A DNA stretch of 64,000 nucleotides, from NCBI RefSeq assembly GCF_014930365.1, contig NZ_JABXWI010000001.1, positions 631,958-695,957 on the forward strand. Reading direction: 5' to 3'. Positions 33,597 to 43,315 of the stretch are shown here, in pieces. The number at the start of each line of letters is the position of its first letter. The stretch's first letter is position 1. The DNA is from Streptomyces caniscabiei (GTDB taxonomy: Bacteria > Actinomycetota > Actinomycetes > Streptomycetales > Streptomycetaceae). Under the pieces are notes generated by a model. That model had not been told where the DNA came from. It did not search any database and was given only the letters and a program-made list of their open reading frames with translations. A program made the translations under genes and the position numbers.

Positions 33597-33646
33597 GCGG
33601 CAAAGCGTAACGAGTCACAGATGGACGGCTCGGGGTTGCTTCTTAT

Positions 33647-33689
33647 TACCGATGGGTAGCATCATCGACAGAGAAGCTACTCGTTGGTA
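33647..33689. promoter_or_regulatory. imperfect inverted repeat upstream of acyl-CoA dehydrogenase
   Basis: TACCGATGGGTAGC at 33647-33660 and GCTACTCGTTGGTA at 33676-33689 are inverted copies matching at 11 of 14 bases. The first also forms TACC-N4-GGTA by itself. It lies 57-99 bp before the ATG at 33746 and resembles paired operators of TetR-type fatty-acid regulators. The local AT content is high, as in a promoter. Confidence 0.45.
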
Positions 33690-33745
33690 TGTGAACTAGC
33701 GCGAGGATCCAGTGCCTCGCCGATCTCTCTTACGGAGCCGTCGCC

Positions 33746-35572
33746 ATGGGGCACTACAAGTCGAATCTCCGCGACATCGAGTTCAACCTCTTCGAGGTCC
33801 TCGGGCGCGACAAGCTGTACGGCACCGGCCCGTTCGCGGAGATGGACACGGACACCGCCAGGAGCATCCTGGAGGAGCTGGCCCGTCTCGCGGAGAACGA
33901 GCTGGCGGAGTCCTTCGTGGATGCCGACCGCAACCCCCCGGTCTTCGACCCGGAGACCAACACCGCCCCGGTACCGGCGTCCTTCAAGAAGAGCTACAAG
34001 GCCTTCATGGACTCCGAGTACTGGCGGCTCGGCCTCCCCGAGGAGATCGGCGGCACCACCGCGCCGCGCTCCCTGATCTGGTCCTACGCGGAGCTGCTGC
34101 TCGGCGCCAACCCGGCCGTGTGGATGTACGCCTCCGGCCCGGCGTTCGCCGGCATCCTCTACGACGAGGGCAACGACGTCCAGAAGAAGATCGCCCAGAT
34201 CGCGGTCGAGAAGACCTGGGGCTCCACCATGGTCCTCACCGAGCCGGACGCCGGCTCGGACGTCGGCGCCGGCCGCACCAAGGCCGTCCAGCAGGAGGAC
34301 GGCTCCTGGCACATCGAGGGCGTCAAGCGCTTCATCACCTCCGGTGAGCACGACATGGAGGAGAACATCCTCCACTACGTCCTCGCCCGCCCCGAGGGCC
34401 ACGGCCCCGGCACCAAGGGCCTGTCCCTCTTCCTCGTCCCGAAGTACCTCTTCGACTTCGAGACCGGCGAGCTGGGCGAGCGCAACGGCGTGTACGCGAC
34501 GAACGTCGAGCACAAGATGGGCCTGAAGGCCTCCAACACCTGCGAGATGACCTTCGGCGACCGCCACCCCGCCAAGGGCTGGCTGATCGGCGACAAGCAC
34601 GACGGCATCCGCCAGATGTTCCGCATCATCGAGTTCGCCCGCATGATGGTCGGCACGAAGGCGATCTCCACGCTCTCCACGGGCTACCTGAACGCGCTGG
34701 AGTACGCCAAGGAGCGCGTCCAGGGCCCCGACCTCGCGAACTTCATGGACAAGACCGCGCCCAAGGTCACCATCACCCACCACCCCGACGTCCGCCGCTC
34801 GCTGATGACGCAGAAGGCGTACGCGGAGGGCATGCGCGCCCTCGTCCTCTACACGGCCTCCGTCCAGGACGAGATCCAGGTCAAGGAGGCGGCCGGCGAG
34901 GACTTCTCCGCCCTGGAGGCCCTCAACGACCTGCTCCTGCCCATCGTCAAGGGCTACGGCTCCGAGAAGGGCTACGAGCAGCTCGCCCAGTCCCTGCAGA
35001 CCTTCGGCGGCTCCGGGTTCCTCCAGGAGTACCCGATCGAGCAGTACATCCGCGACGCCAAGATCGACACCCTCTACGAGGGCACCACCGCGATCCAGGG
35101 CCAGGACTTCTTCTTCCGGAAGATCGTCCGCAACCAGGGCGCCGCGCTCAACTCCCTCGCCGAGGAGATCAAGAAGTTCCTGGCCCTCTCAGAGGGCGGC
35201 GAGCAGCTGGAGGGGGCCCGCGAGCACCTCGCCAAGGCCGCCGTCGAGCTGGAGGCCATCGTCGGCCTGCTGCTCACCGACCTCGCCGCCACCGAGCAGG
35301 ACGTCAAGAACATCTACAAGGTGGGCCTCAACACCACCCGCCTGCTCATGGCCTCCGGTGACGTCGTCGTCGGCTACCTGCTCCTCAAGGGCGCCGTCGT
35401 CGCCGCCGAGAAGCTCCCGACCGCCTCCGCCAAGGACAAGGCCTTCTACACCGGCAAGATCGCGGCGGCGAAGTTCTTCGCGGCCAACGTCCTCCCGGGC
35501 GTCACCCTCGCGCGCAAGATCTCCGAGGGTGTCGACCTGGACCTGATGGAGCTGGACGAGGCGGCGTTCTAG
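33746..35572 (+). CDS. acyl-CoA dehydrogenase with PF12806-type C-terminal domain
   Basis: The enzyme has 608 residues, longer than the usual 380, because of an extra C-terminal helical domain (from about 470) as in DmdC and FadE5-type enzymes. It transfers electrons from acyl-CoA via FAD to ETF. Conserved regions are [26 protein letters not shown] FAD-proximal residues, [49 protein letters not shown] and [14 protein letters not shown]. The catalytic Glu cannot be named securely by eye. A strong 15-bp hairpin follows the gene. Substrate chain length is unknown; the operator-like repeat upstream suggests control by a fatty-acid regulator. Confidence 0.93.
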   Translation: MGHYKSNLRDIEFNLFEVLGRDKLYGTGPFAEMDTDTARSILEELARLAENELAESFVDADRNPPVFDPETNTAPVPASFKKSYKAFMDSEYWRLGLPEEIGGTTAPRSLIWSYAELLLGANPAVWMYASGPAFAGILYDEGNDVQKKIAQIAVEKTWGSTMVLTEPDAGSDVGAGRTKAVQQEDGSWHIEGVKRFITSGEHDMEENILHYVLARPEGHGPGTKGLSLFLVPKYLFDFETGELGERNGVYATNVEHKMGLKASNTCEMTFGDRHPAKGWLIGDKHDGIRQMFRIIEFARMMVGTKAISTLSTGYLNALEYAKERVQGPDLANFMDKTAPKVTITHHPDVRRSLMTQKAYAEGMRALVLYTASVQDEIQVKEAAGEDFSALEALNDLLLPIVKGYGSEKGYEQLAQSLQTFGGSGFLQEYPIEQYIRDAKIDTLYEGTTAIQGQDFFFRKIVRNQGAALNSLAEEIKKFLALSEGGEQLEGAREHLAKAAVELEAIVGLLLTDLAATEQDVKNIYKVGLNTTRLLMASGDVVVGYLLLKGAVVAAEKLPTASAKDKAFYTGKIAAAKFFAANVLPGVTLARKISEGVDLDLMELDEAAF

Positions 35573-35655
35573 CCGACCGCCCCCGGCCGACCAGGTCGTG
35601 GCGCCGGACGGACCCTGCCCGTCCGTCCGGCGCCCACTCCCGCGCACGCCCGCCT

Positions 35656-35692
35656 CGAGGGCCCGCTCCCGTCCCCAGGGAGCGGGCCCTCG
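35656..35692. terminator. 15-bp hairpin after the acyl-CoA dehydrogenase gene
   Basis: The arms at 35656-35670 and 35678-35692 pair perfectly over 15 bp with a 7-nt loop, 84 bp downstream of the stop. Confidence 0.82.
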
Positions 35693-35713
35693 TACGTCGT
35701 TAAGGTGAACCCC

Positions 35714-37012
35714 ATGCGCACACCCCCACGCTTCGATCGCGGCCACACCGACGACCTCATGACCTTCCTGGCGAGCAGCCCGACCCCGTACCACGCGGTG
35801 GCGAGCGCCGCGGAACGGCTGGAGAAGGCAGGCTTCCGGCAGGTCTCGGAGACCGACGCGTGGGACGGCTCGCTGGGCGGCCGGTATGTGCTGCGCGGGG
35901 GCGCGATCATCGCCTGGTACGTCCCGAAGGGCGCCGACCCCCACACCCCCTTCCGGATCGTCGGCGCCCACACCGACTCCCCCAACCTGCGGGTCAAGCC
36001 CCGTCCCGACAGCGGTGCCCACGGCTGGCGCCAGGTCGCCGTCGAGATCTACGGCGGCCCGCTGATGAACTCCTGGCTCGACCGCGACCTCGGCATCGCC
36101 GGCCGGCTCTCCCTGCGCGACGGCTCCAGCCGCCTCGTCAACGTCGACAGACCGCTCCTGCGCGTCCCCCAACTCGCCATCCACCTCGACCGGACGGTCT
36201 CCTCCGAGGGCCTCAAGCTCGACAAGCAGCGGCACCTCCAGCCCGTCTGGGGCCTCGGCGACGACGTCCGCGACGGCGACCTGATCGCCTTCCTGGAGCA
36301 GGAGTCGGGCATCCCCGCCGGCGAGGTCACCGGCTGGGACCTGATGACCCACTCCGTCGAGCCCCCCGCGTACCTGGGCCGCGACAACGAACTGCTCGCC
36401 GGCCCCCGCATGGACAACCTCCTCTCCGTGCACGCCGGTACGGCCGCGCTCACCGCCGTCGCCGCCTCCGGTGGCGACCTCCCCCACATCCCCGTCCTCG
36501 CCGCCTTCGACCACGAGGAGAACGGCTCTCAGTCCGACACCGGCGCGGACGGCCCGCTGCTCGGCGGTGTCCTGGAGCGCTCGGTGTTCTCGCGCGGCGG
36601 CTCCTTGGAGGACCGGGCACGGGCCTTCGCGGGCACGGTCTGTCTCTCCTCCGACACCGGCCACGCCGTCCACCCCAACTACGCGGAGCGCCACGACCCG
36701 ACGCACCACCCCCGCGCGGACGGCGGCCCGATCCTGAAGGTCAACGTCAACAACCGCTACGCCACGGACGGTTCGGGCCGCGCCGTCTTCGCCGCGGCCT
36801 GCGAGAAGGCCGGGGTGCCGTTCCAGACGTTCGTCTCCAACAACTCCATGCCCTGCGGCACCACCATCGGCCCCATCACCGCCGCCCGGCACGGCATCCG
36901 CACGGTCGACATCGGGGTGGCCATCCTCTCGATGCACAGCGTCCGCGAGCTGTGCGGCGCGAAGGACCCCTACCTCCTGGCGAACGCCCTGGCGGCGTTC
37001 CTGGAGGGCTGA
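35714..37012 (+). CDS. M18-family aspartyl aminopeptidase
   Basis: The enzyme has 432 residues, the family norm. It removes acidic N-terminal residues in the cytoplasm using two zinc or cobalt ions. The metal sites are visible in VGAHTDSPNLRVKPRPDSGA (His and Asp), FDHEENGSQSDTGADGPLL (catalytic Glu-Glu) and CLSSDTGHAVHPNYAERH, with the final TVDIGVAILSMHSVRE. AAGG at 35703-35706 favours the ATG at 35714 over the GTG at 35705. It follows a terminator and is monocistronic. Confidence 0.93.
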   Translation: MRTPPRFDRGHTDDLMTFLASSPTPYHAVASAAERLEKAGFRQVSETDAWDGSLGGRYVLRGGAIIAWYVPKGADPHTPFRIVGAHTDSPNLRVKPRPDSGAHGWRQVAVEIYGGPLMNSWLDRDLGIAGRLSLRDGSSRLVNVDRPLLRVPQLAIHLDRTVSSEGLKLDKQRHLQPVWGLGDDVRDGDLIAFLEQESGIPAGEVTGWDLMTHSVEPPAYLGRDNELLAGPRMDNLLSVHAGTAALTAVAASGGDLPHIPVLAAFDHEENGSQSDTGADGPLLGGVLERSVFSRGGSLEDRARAFAGTVCLSSDTGHAVHPNYAERHDPTHHPRADGGPILKVNVNNRYATDGSGRAVFAAACEKAGVPFQTFVSNNSMPCGTTIGPITAARHGIRTVDIGVAILSMHSVRELCGAKDPYLLANALAAFLEG

Positions 37013-37143
37013 CGCCCGGCCCGGGCCCCCTCTCGTCCCCAACGGCTGTTACTGACCGGCCTGTCCGGGTACCCGGTGTCCACCGGTAGGACCGAACGAC
37101 CGGAACGACCGGCCGACCCAACCGGACACAGGGAGGAACACTC

Positions 37144-37377
37144 ATGGGCCTGGGCGGGTGCATCATTCTGATCGCGGTGGGGGCCATCCTCACGTTCGCC
37201 ACCGACTGGGACATGCAAGGGGTCAACCTCGACCTGGTCGGCGTCATCTTCATGATCGTCGGACTCATCGGGGTCGCGACGTTCAGCAGCATCGCCAAGC
37301 GGAAGCGGGTCGTGGTGCCCCCCACGGCCCCGGTCATCGACGACGACCACCAGCGGGGCGGCTACCAGGGCTACTAG
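37144..37377 (+). CDS. small two-TM membrane protein (DUF6458-like)
   Basis: The protein has 77 residues; the ATG follows GGGAGGAA. Two membrane helices (GGCIILIAVGAILTFATDW and LVGVIFMIVGLIGVATFSS) are joined by a short outer loop DMQGVNLDLVG; the cytoplasmic tail is basic then Asp/His/Gln-rich. The pattern matches the actinobacterial DUF6458 family, of unknown role. Confidence 0.8.
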   Translation: MGLGGCIILIAVGAILTFATDWDMQGVNLDLVGVIFMIVGLIGVATFSSIAKRKRVVVPPTAPVIDDDHQRGGYQGY

Positions 37378-37545
37378 GCCAGCCCCACTGGACCGAGCCC
37401 CACTGGGGCGCACGCGGCCCGGGTCGTGCGGGGCCCCGGGCCCGGTGACCCCTCGTCCGGCCCCGAAACGGAACCAGCGGCAGCCGCTCCGCCCTTCGGC
37501 CTACGGACGACGTTTCGGACCGGGCGCCGGGGAACGTCTGCAGGC

Positions 37546-38037
37546 ATGAAATACCTCGTGCGCGACCGGCTTCTCGGCATCGGTGACGACTACTGGATCG
37601 AGGACGAGCACGGCCACCAGGCCTTCCTCGTCGACGGCAAGGCCATGCGGCTGCGGGACACCTTCGAGCTGAAGGACACCCGGGGGCAGGTGCTGATCGA
37701 CATCCGCCGCAAGATGTTCGCGCTGCGCGACACCATGGTCGTCGAACGCGGTGGCGAGCCCCTCGCCACCGTCCGCCGCAAGCGCCTCTCCCTCCTGCGC
37801 AACCACTTCCGGGTCTCCCTGACGGACGGCACCGAACTCGACGTCAGCGGCAAGATCCTCGACCGTGAGTTCGTCATCGAGTACGACGGCGAACTCCTCG
37901 CGCACATCTCCCGCAGATGGCTGCGCGTCCGCGAGACCTACGGCCTCGACGTCGTCCGCGACGACGCCGACCCGGCTCTGCTCATCGCCGTGACGGTCTG
38001 CGTGATCAACCTGGCGGAGCGGGAGCGGGACGACTGA
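37546..38037 (+). CDS. LURP-one-related (tubby/scramblase-like) protein
   Basis: The protein has 163 residues; the ATG at 37546 starts the family motif MKYLVRDRLLGIGDDYWIED. It consists of repeated beta-strand motifs (FLVDGKAMRLRDTFELKD, GQVLIDIRRKMFALRDTMVV, FVIEYDGELLAHISRRW) forming a tubby-like barrel, followed by a C-terminal hydrophobic helix (PALLIAVTVCVINLAERE). LURP-one-related proteins in plants and bacteria bind lipids or interact with membranes, with no enzyme activity known. It is probably anchored by the terminal helix. Confidence 0.85.
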   Translation: MKYLVRDRLLGIGDDYWIEDEHGHQAFLVDGKAMRLRDTFELKDTRGQVLIDIRRKMFALRDTMVVERGGEPLATVRRKRLSLLRNHFRVSLTDGTELDVSGKILDREFVIEYDGELLAHISRRWLRVRETYGLDVVRDDADPALLIAVTVCVINLAERERDD

Positions 38038-38069
38038 GGGGACGGGGGCCGGAGCACCGCCGCGAAGGC

Positions 38070-38864
38070 TCAGCGGCGCGGCGGCTCCAGCCCCAGCAGC
38101 CTGTCCTTCAGCGCGGGGAACTGCTCCCGGGTCGCGGCCACCTTCGTCGGGTCGAGGTCGACCGTGAGGACCTCCTCGTCCGAGCCCGCCTCCGCCAGGA
38201 CCTCGCCCCAGGGATCGACCACGATCGAGTGGCCGGCCTGCGGGATGCCCGCGTGCGTGCCGGCCGTTCCGCAGGCGAGGACGTACGCCTGGTTCTCCAC
38301 GGCCCGGGCCCGCGTCAGCAGCGTCCAGTGGGAGCGCCGGCGCTCCGGCCAGCCCGCCGAGAGGACGAACATCTCGGCGCCCGCGTCGACGAGGCCCCGG
38401 AACAGCTCGGGGAAGCGCAGGTCGTAGCAGGTGGCGATGCCGACGGTCGTGTCCGGCAGCCGGACCGTCACCAGCTCCGCGCCGGCGCCCATCAGCACGG
38501 CCTCGCCCTTGTCGAAGCCGAAGCGGTGGATCTTGCGGTAGGCCGCGGCGAGGTCGCCGGACGGTGAGAAGACGAGGGAGGTGTTGTAGAGGGTTCCCTC
38601 GGGGTCCCGCTCCGGGATCGAGCCCGCGTGCAGCCAGACGCCCGTGTCGCTCGCCGCCTTGGCCATCGCCTCGTACGTCGGCCCTTCCAGCGGCTCGGCC
38701 GCCGCGGCGAAGGATTCGAACGCGAACGCGCCGGTGGTCCAGAGCTCCGGGAGGACGACAAGATCGGCGCCGGCCTGCTCCCGTACCAGCGCGGCCACCC
38801 GGCGCCTGCGCGAATCGACCGATTCATCCTCGTCTACACCGATCTGGATGAGCGAGGCGCGCAC
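38070..38864 (-). CDS. carbon-nitrogen hydrolase (nitrilase superfamily)
   Basis: The protein has 264 residues from the GTG at 38864; the family starts with VRASLIQIGVDEDESV. The catalytic Glu-Lys-Cys triad is visible: LPELWTTG (Glu), YRKIHRFGFDKGE (Lys) and GIATCYDLRFPELF (Cys). The superfamily hydrolyses nitriles or amides; this subgroup resembles omega-amidase/NIT2-type enzymes that break 2-oxoglutaramate or deaminated glutathione. It is convergent with the LURP-one gene. Confidence 0.9.
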   Translation of the reverse strand: MRASLIQIGVDEDESVDSRRRRVAALVREQAGADLVVLPELWTTGAFAFESFAAAAEPLEGPTYEAMAKAASDTGVWLHAGSIPERDPEGTLYNTSLVFSPSGDLAAAYRKIHRFGFDKGEAVLMGAGAELVTVRLPDTTVGIATCYDLRFPELFRGLVDAGAEMFVLSAGWPERRRSHWTLLTRARAVENQAYVLACGTAGTHAGIPQAGHSIVVDPWGEVLAEAGSDEEVLTVDLDPTKVAATREQFPALKDRLLGLEPPRR

Positions 38865-39097
38865 ACTACCACCGTCCTGGCATTCGAGACGTCCACACCG
38901 GCCTACGATCGTCACACGAAAGCACTGCCGGGGTGCCTCAGAGCAGCGTAACTTAACGTTTCACAGCACCCACTGACAGCCGCCGACGACCTACTCCACG
39001 CCGTCAACGCCGACGCCCCCACTGAAGACCGCCATCCACGTAGCCGACACGTACCGACCGTACTGACACGTACCGACCGCCCGAGGGGTCCCGTTCC

Positions 39098-39922
39098 GTG
39101 AGTCTGCATCCCACTCTTCAGCCCTACGCCGACGCCTGGACCCACTCCGTGGACGCGATATCCGAGCTGGTGACGCCGCTCGTGGAGGGCGAGTGGAACC
39201 GCCGGACGCCCTGCCCGGGCTGGTCGGTGCGCGATGTGGTCTCCCATGTCATCGGCCTGGACTGCGAGATGCTCGGCGACCCCCGGCCGATCCACACCCT
39301 GCCGCGCGACCTGTACCACGTACGGACCGAGCACCAGCGGTACATGGAGATGCAGGTCGACGCCCGCCGGCATCACACCGCGCCGGAGATGACCTCCGAG
39401 CTGGAGTACACGATCATCCGGCGCAACCGCCAGCTGCGGAACGAGTCACGGGATCCGGGGCACAAGGTGCGGGGCCCGCTCGGCACGGAGCAGACCCTCG
39501 AACAGGCCATGCGCAACCGCGCGTTCGACGTCTGGGTCCACGAGCAGGACCTGCGCGCCGCGCTGGGACAGCCGGGGAACCTGGACTCGCCGGGCGCGTA
39601 CGTCGTCCGTGACGAACTGCTGTCCGTGCTGCCGAAGGTGGTCGCGGAGGACGCGCAGGCGCCGCGCAGTTCCGCCGTCGTCTTCGACGTGCACGGCCCG
39701 GTGGAGTTCATCCGTACCGTCCGCGTGGACATCCAGGGCCGCGGGACGCTGGAGACCGCTCCCGCGCTCGGCCCCGCCGCCACCCTCACCCTCGACTGGG
39801 AGACCTACGTCCGCCTCGCCTGCGGCCGCGTCACCGCCGACCTCGTCGCCGATCGCATCAAGGCCGAGGGCGACCCCCACCTGATCGCGGCGATCCTGCA
39901 CGCGTTCGCGGTGACCGTGTAG
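39098..39922 (+). CDS. maleylpyruvate isomerase-family, mycothiol-dependent enzyme
   Basis: The protein has 274 residues; the GTG at 39098 begins VSLHPTLQPYADAWTHSV. The DinB-like N-terminal domain of the mycothiol-dependent family is seen in WNRRTPCPGWSVRDVVSHVIGLDCEM, where Pro-Gly-Trp and the His line a metal pocket; HEQDLRAALGQPGNLDS carries a further His. The C-terminal half is a steroid-carrier-like SCP2/MDMPI domain. Mycothiol is the actinomycete thiol; such enzymes isomerise or detoxify compounds using it. The precise substrate is unknown. Confidence 0.85.
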   Translation: MSLHPTLQPYADAWTHSVDAISELVTPLVEGEWNRRTPCPGWSVRDVVSHVIGLDCEMLGDPRPIHTLPRDLYHVRTEHQRYMEMQVDARRHHTAPEMTSELEYTIIRRNRQLRNESRDPGHKVRGPLGTEQTLEQAMRNRAFDVWVHEQDLRAALGQPGNLDSPGAYVVRDELLSVLPKVVAEDAQAPRSSAVVFDVHGPVEFIRTVRVDIQGRGTLETAPALGPAATLTLDWETYVRLACGRVTADLVADRIKAEGDPHLIAAILHAFAVTV

Positions 39923-39975
39923 CGGCAGCTTCCGCACCGCACCGCACGCCCCGTACGCCGGCGGTGTCCCGGCCC

Positions 39976-41292
39976 CTACGCCGGTACGTGCACCGTCTCC
40001 ACGCGGCTCGCCACCAGACGTTCCCGTTCCCGGCGGGCCGCGCGACCGCGCAGGCGGAGGATCTGGCTCAGGCCCAGCGCCTGGAGCACGAAGACGGCGG
40101 AGAAGGCGATGCCGTAGTCGTCGTCGGTCAGGTCCAGGAGGACGCCGACCGCGAGGAGGGTCGTCATGGAGGCGACGAAACCACCCATGTTGGTGATTCC
40201 GGACGCGGTGCCCTGACGCTCCGGCGGGTTCGCCGGGCGGGCGAAGTCGAAGCCGAGCATCGAGGCCGGGCCGCAGGCGCCGAGCACCGCGCAGAGCACG
40301 ATCAGGAGCCACATCGGGGCGTGCTCACCGGGGTACAGGAGCGTGGTCGCCCACACGGCCGCCGTCGTGAGGACCGTGCCGAGGGCCAGCGGCAGCCGCG
40401 CGGCGTGGTGCCGGGCGACGATCTGCCCGTACACCAGTCCGACCACCATGTTGGACAGGACGACGAGGGTGAGCAGTTCACCGGCGGTGCCCCGGCTGAG
40501 CCCCTGCGCCTGGACCAGGAACGGCAGCCCCCACAGCAGCAGGAACACCATCGCCGGGAACTGGGTGGTGAAGTGCACCCACATCCCGAGCCGGGTGCCG
40601 GGCTCCCGCCAGGACGCCACGATCTGCCGCCGCACGTACGCCGCCCCGTGGTGCGGGAACGGCTCCGGCTCGTGCCCGTCCGGGTGGTCCTTCAGGAACA
40701 GCAGGGTGAGGACCAGCACGACCGCACCGGCGACCGAACTGCCCGCGAACGCCGCCGTCCAGCCCACCCCGTGCAGCAGCCGGGCCAGCAGCAGCGTCGA
40801 GACCAGGTTGCCCGCCATGCCGACCAGGCCCGCCATCTGCGCGATCATCGGTCCGCGCCGGGCCGGGAACCACCGGCTGCCCAGCCGCAGCACACTGATG
40901 AACGTCATCGCGTCGCCGCAGCCCAGCAGCGCCCGCGACGCCAGCGCCATGCCGTACGACGGCGACAGCGCGAAGCCGATCTGGCCGGCCGTGAACAGCA
41001 GGATGCCCAGCGTCAGCACCTTCTTGGTGCCGAGCCGGTCGACCAGCAGGCCGACGGGTATCTGCATGCCGGCGTAGACCAGCAGCTGGAGGATCGAGAA
41101 GGTCGACAGGGCGGAGGCGCCCACATGGAAGCGCTCGGCGGCGTCGAGGCCGGCCACGCCCAGCGACGTACGGAAGATGACGGCGACGAAGTAGACGGAG
41201 ACACCCACACCCCAGACGGCGAGGGCGAGACGGCCGCCGGGCGGGTCTCCGGGCAGTGACCCGGCGGACGACGTGATGGCGGGGCGGCTCAA
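39976..41292 (-). CDS. MFS transporter
   Basis: The protein has 438 residues and twelve membrane helices (for example LALAVWGVGVSVYFVAVIF, WLLIVLCAVLGACGPASML). Residues VGLLVDRLGTKKVLTLGILL form the MFS A-motif between helices 2 and 3. Translation begins at a TTG (41292) that overlaps the stop of the GntR gene as TTGA, with a GAGAGG site upstream, so the two genes are coupled. Substrate unknown; the linked GntR/FCD regulator suggests an organic acid or sugar acid. Confidence 0.88.
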   Translation of the reverse strand: MSRPAITSSAGSLPGDPPGGRLALAVWGVGVSVYFVAVIFRTSLGVAGLDAAERFHVGASALSTFSILQLLVYAGMQIPVGLLVDRLGTKKVLTLGILLFTAGQIGFALSPSYGMALASRALLGCGDAMTFISVLRLGSRWFPARRGPMIAQMAGLVGMAGNLVSTLLLARLLHGVGWTAAFAGSSVAGAVVLVLTLLFLKDHPDGHEPEPFPHHGAAYVRRQIVASWREPGTRLGMWVHFTTQFPAMVFLLLWGLPFLVQAQGLSRGTAGELLTLVVLSNMVVGLVYGQIVARHHAARLPLALGTVLTTAAVWATTLLYPGEHAPMWLLIVLCAVLGACGPASMLGFDFARPANPPERQGTASGITNMGGFVASMTTLLAVGVLLDLTDDDYGIAFSAVFVLQALGLSQILRLRGRAARRERERLVASRVETVHVPA

Positions 41293-41972
41293 CGGACCTC
41301 TCCCCGTGCCAGGTTGGAGAACCAGCTGACGTGCCGGTGCACGATCTCCACGGCCGCCTCCGCGTCGCCCGCGCGCAGCGCCCGGAGGATCTCCTCGTGC
41401 TCGGTGAGCGTCTTGGTGATGCGGTCGGGGTGGGCGTGCATCACGGCGACGCCCATCCGCAGCTGCCGGTCGCGGAGTTGGTCGTAGAGGCGGGAGAGGA
41501 TCTCGTTGCCCCCGCTGCGGACGATCTCGGCGTGGAAACAGCGGTCCGTCACCGCGGCGCCCGCCAGGTCCCCGGCGGCGGCCTGCGCCTTCTGCTGCTC
41601 CAGCAGGCTCTCCAGCCGCTCGATCAGCTGCGGCGATGCCGGGGCCGTCTTGCGGACCGCGTGCTCCTCGACCAGCTGCCGGGTCTCCACGACATCCGCG
41701 ATCTCCTGCGCGGAGACGGGCAGCACCAGGGCGCCCTTCTTCGGGTAGAGCTTGATCAGCCCTTCGACCTCCAGCCGCAGCAGGGCCTCCCGCACGGGCG
41801 TCCGGGACACGCCGACCGCCTCGGCCAGCTCGCCCTCGGTGAGCAACGTGCCGCCCTCGTAGCGGCGCTCCAGCACGCCCTGTTTGACGTGGGCGTAGAC
41901 ACGGTCGGCGGCGGGCGGCTGCTTGACGGCGGGGACGGGGGTGGTGGTGGCAGGAGCTGGGGCGGAGGGCAT
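41289..41972 (-). CDS. GntR/FCD-family transcriptional regulator
   Basis: The protein has 227 residues if started at the ATG 41972; an ATG at 42002 would add ten. Residues 30-90 are a winged helix (GVLERRYEGGTLLTEGELAE, GVSRTPVREALLRLEVEGLI). The C-terminal FCD ligand domain is helical (ETRQLVEEHAVRKTAPASPQ, RCFHAEIVRSGGNEILSRLYDQLRDRQLRM, with HxxI-type metal/ligand His residues). FCD regulators sense carboxylic acids. It is the first gene of a pair with the MFS transporter and probably regulates it. An AT-rich TGTTGTATCTATGC stretch at 41978-41991 upstream could be its site. Confidence 0.87.
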   Translation of the reverse strand: MPSAPAPATTTPVPAVKQPPAADRVYAHVKQGVLERRYEGGTLLTEGELAEAVGVSRTPVREALLRLEVEGLIKLYPKKGALVLPVSAQEIADVVETRQLVEEHAVRKTAPASPQLIERLESLLEQQKAQAAAGDLAGAAVTDRCFHAEIVRSGGNEILSRLYDQLRDRQLRMGVAVMHAHPDRITKTLTEHEEILRALRAGDAEAAVEIVHRHVSWFSNLARGEVR

Positions 41973-42242
41973 GCCCACAGCATAGATACAACACGTACGC
42001 ATTGCGTTCCGCGTCCACGATCCGGAACGGCGCGCCCGCCCCGAAGACGACCCCGAACGCCTCTCACACCCATGGTGAACCCGTCAAAAGACTGTGAGAT
42101 GGACTCGAATTGACCCCCGCCTCACCCAGAGCACAACCTTTTGTGCTACTCACTTGTCACACGAGAAGCGGCCCTGCTTGCCCGCAAACGGAGCCCAAGT
42201 GGCCGCGCTCCACAGACATTTGACGCAATCGGGGTACTTGAC

Positions 42243-43142
42243 TTGATTACCGCCATAAAGGGCGCACGTGTCCGCAGAGCCGCTGCAGTAGTCGTGACCA
42301 CCGGTGCGATGATCGCGACCGGAGTAGCCACCTCCGCTCCCGCGCAGGCCGCCGTCGCCAAGCCGACGCTGAACGCCAAGGGCGCGTTCGTGATCAACCC
42401 GGCCACCGGCAAGAGCTTCGGCAAGACCGCGACGACCGCGCGCGCCACCGGCTCCACCACCAAGATCATGACCGCCAAGGTCGTGCTGTCGCAGAAGAAC
42501 CTGAACCTGGACGCCAAGGTCACGGTCCAGAAGGCGTACAGCGACTACATCGTCAAGAACGGCGCCTCCTCGGCCGGCCTGTTCGTCGGCGACAAGGTCA
42601 CGGTCCGTCAGCTGCTCTACGGGCTGATGCTGCCGTCGGGCTGCGACGCCGCGTACGCGCTCGCCGACAAGTTCGGCACGGGCTCGACCCGCGCGGCCCG
42701 GGTGAAGTCGTTCATCGGCAAGATGAACTCCACCGCCAAGAGCCTCGGCATGACGAACACGAAGTTCGACTCGTTCGACGGCATCAGCAACGGCACCAAC
42801 CAGTCGTCGCCGAAGGACCTCACCACGCTCGCCCGCAACGTCATGAAGAACTCGACGTTCAAGTCGGTCGTGAAGACGGTGAGCACCAAGCAGAAGGTGA
42901 CGACCAAGAGCGGCGGCTACCGCTACTACACCTGGGCGAACACCAACAAGCCGCTGCTGACCACGTACAACGGCGCGATCGGCATCAAGACGGGCTCCGG
43001 GACCCAGGCGAAGTACTGCCTGGTCTTCGCCGCCACGCGCAACGGCAAGACGATCTACGGCACGGTCCTCACCGCGTCCAACGCCGACACCCGTCTGGCG
43101 GACGCGAAGAAGCTCCTGAACTACGGCTTCGCGGCGCTCTAG
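42243..43142 (+). CDS. D-alanyl-D-alanine carboxypeptidase (peptidase S11)
   Basis: The protein has 299 residues from a TTG start at 42243, which opens a basic signal peptide (ITAIKGARVRRAAAVVVTTG, cleavage after APAQA). It trims pentapeptide stems of peptidoglycan outside the cell. The active-site SxxK is STTK (71-74), and the KTG motif is GIKTGSG (249-251). The SxN motif is replaced by SGC at 132-134 (LPSGCDAAYAL). The family's DacA-type C-terminal domain is absent. No good ribosome-binding site marks the TTG; an upstream GTG at 42141 would produce an uncharacteristic extension. Confidence 0.87.
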   Translation: MITAIKGARVRRAAAVVVTTGAMIATGVATSAPAQAAVAKPTLNAKGAFVINPATGKSFGKTATTARATGSTTKIMTAKVVLSQKNLNLDAKVTVQKAYSDYIVKNGASSAGLFVGDKVTVRQLLYGLMLPSGCDAAYALADKFGTGSTRAARVKSFIGKMNSTAKSLGMTNTKFDSFDGISNGTNQSSPKDLTTLARNVMKNSTFKSVVKTVSTKQKVTTKSGGYRYYTWANTNKPLLTTYNGAIGIKTGSGTQAKYCLVFAATRNGKTIYGTVLTASNADTRLADAKKLLNYGFAAL

Positions 43143-43161
43143 TCTCGCCCGGCCGGACACA

Positions 43162-43204
43162 CGAGTAGGGGGCCCACCGCTCACCGCGGTGGGCCCCCTA
43201 CTCG
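43162..43204. terminator. perfect 19-bp hairpin after the carboxypeptidase gene
   Basis: The arms at 43162-43180 and 43186-43204 pair at all 19 positions with a 5-nt loop, 20 bp beyond the stop. Confidence 0.9.
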
Positions 43205-43315
43205 CATCTCGGCGCAAGCCGATCGGCCTTCTTTACCTCGCAATAGTGAACATGGCTAACCCAGCTGGCATATTCGATTTCCGCCGCCGTACGTTCCGCA
43301 GCGGAGGTGGTTCAG

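Noticed and set aside
38916..39097. Possible tRNA-like sequence in the gap before the maleylpyruvate isomerase-like gene
   Set aside because: No acceptor stem, T-loop GTTCRANNC or anticodon arm could be paired; it appears to be promoter DNA only.
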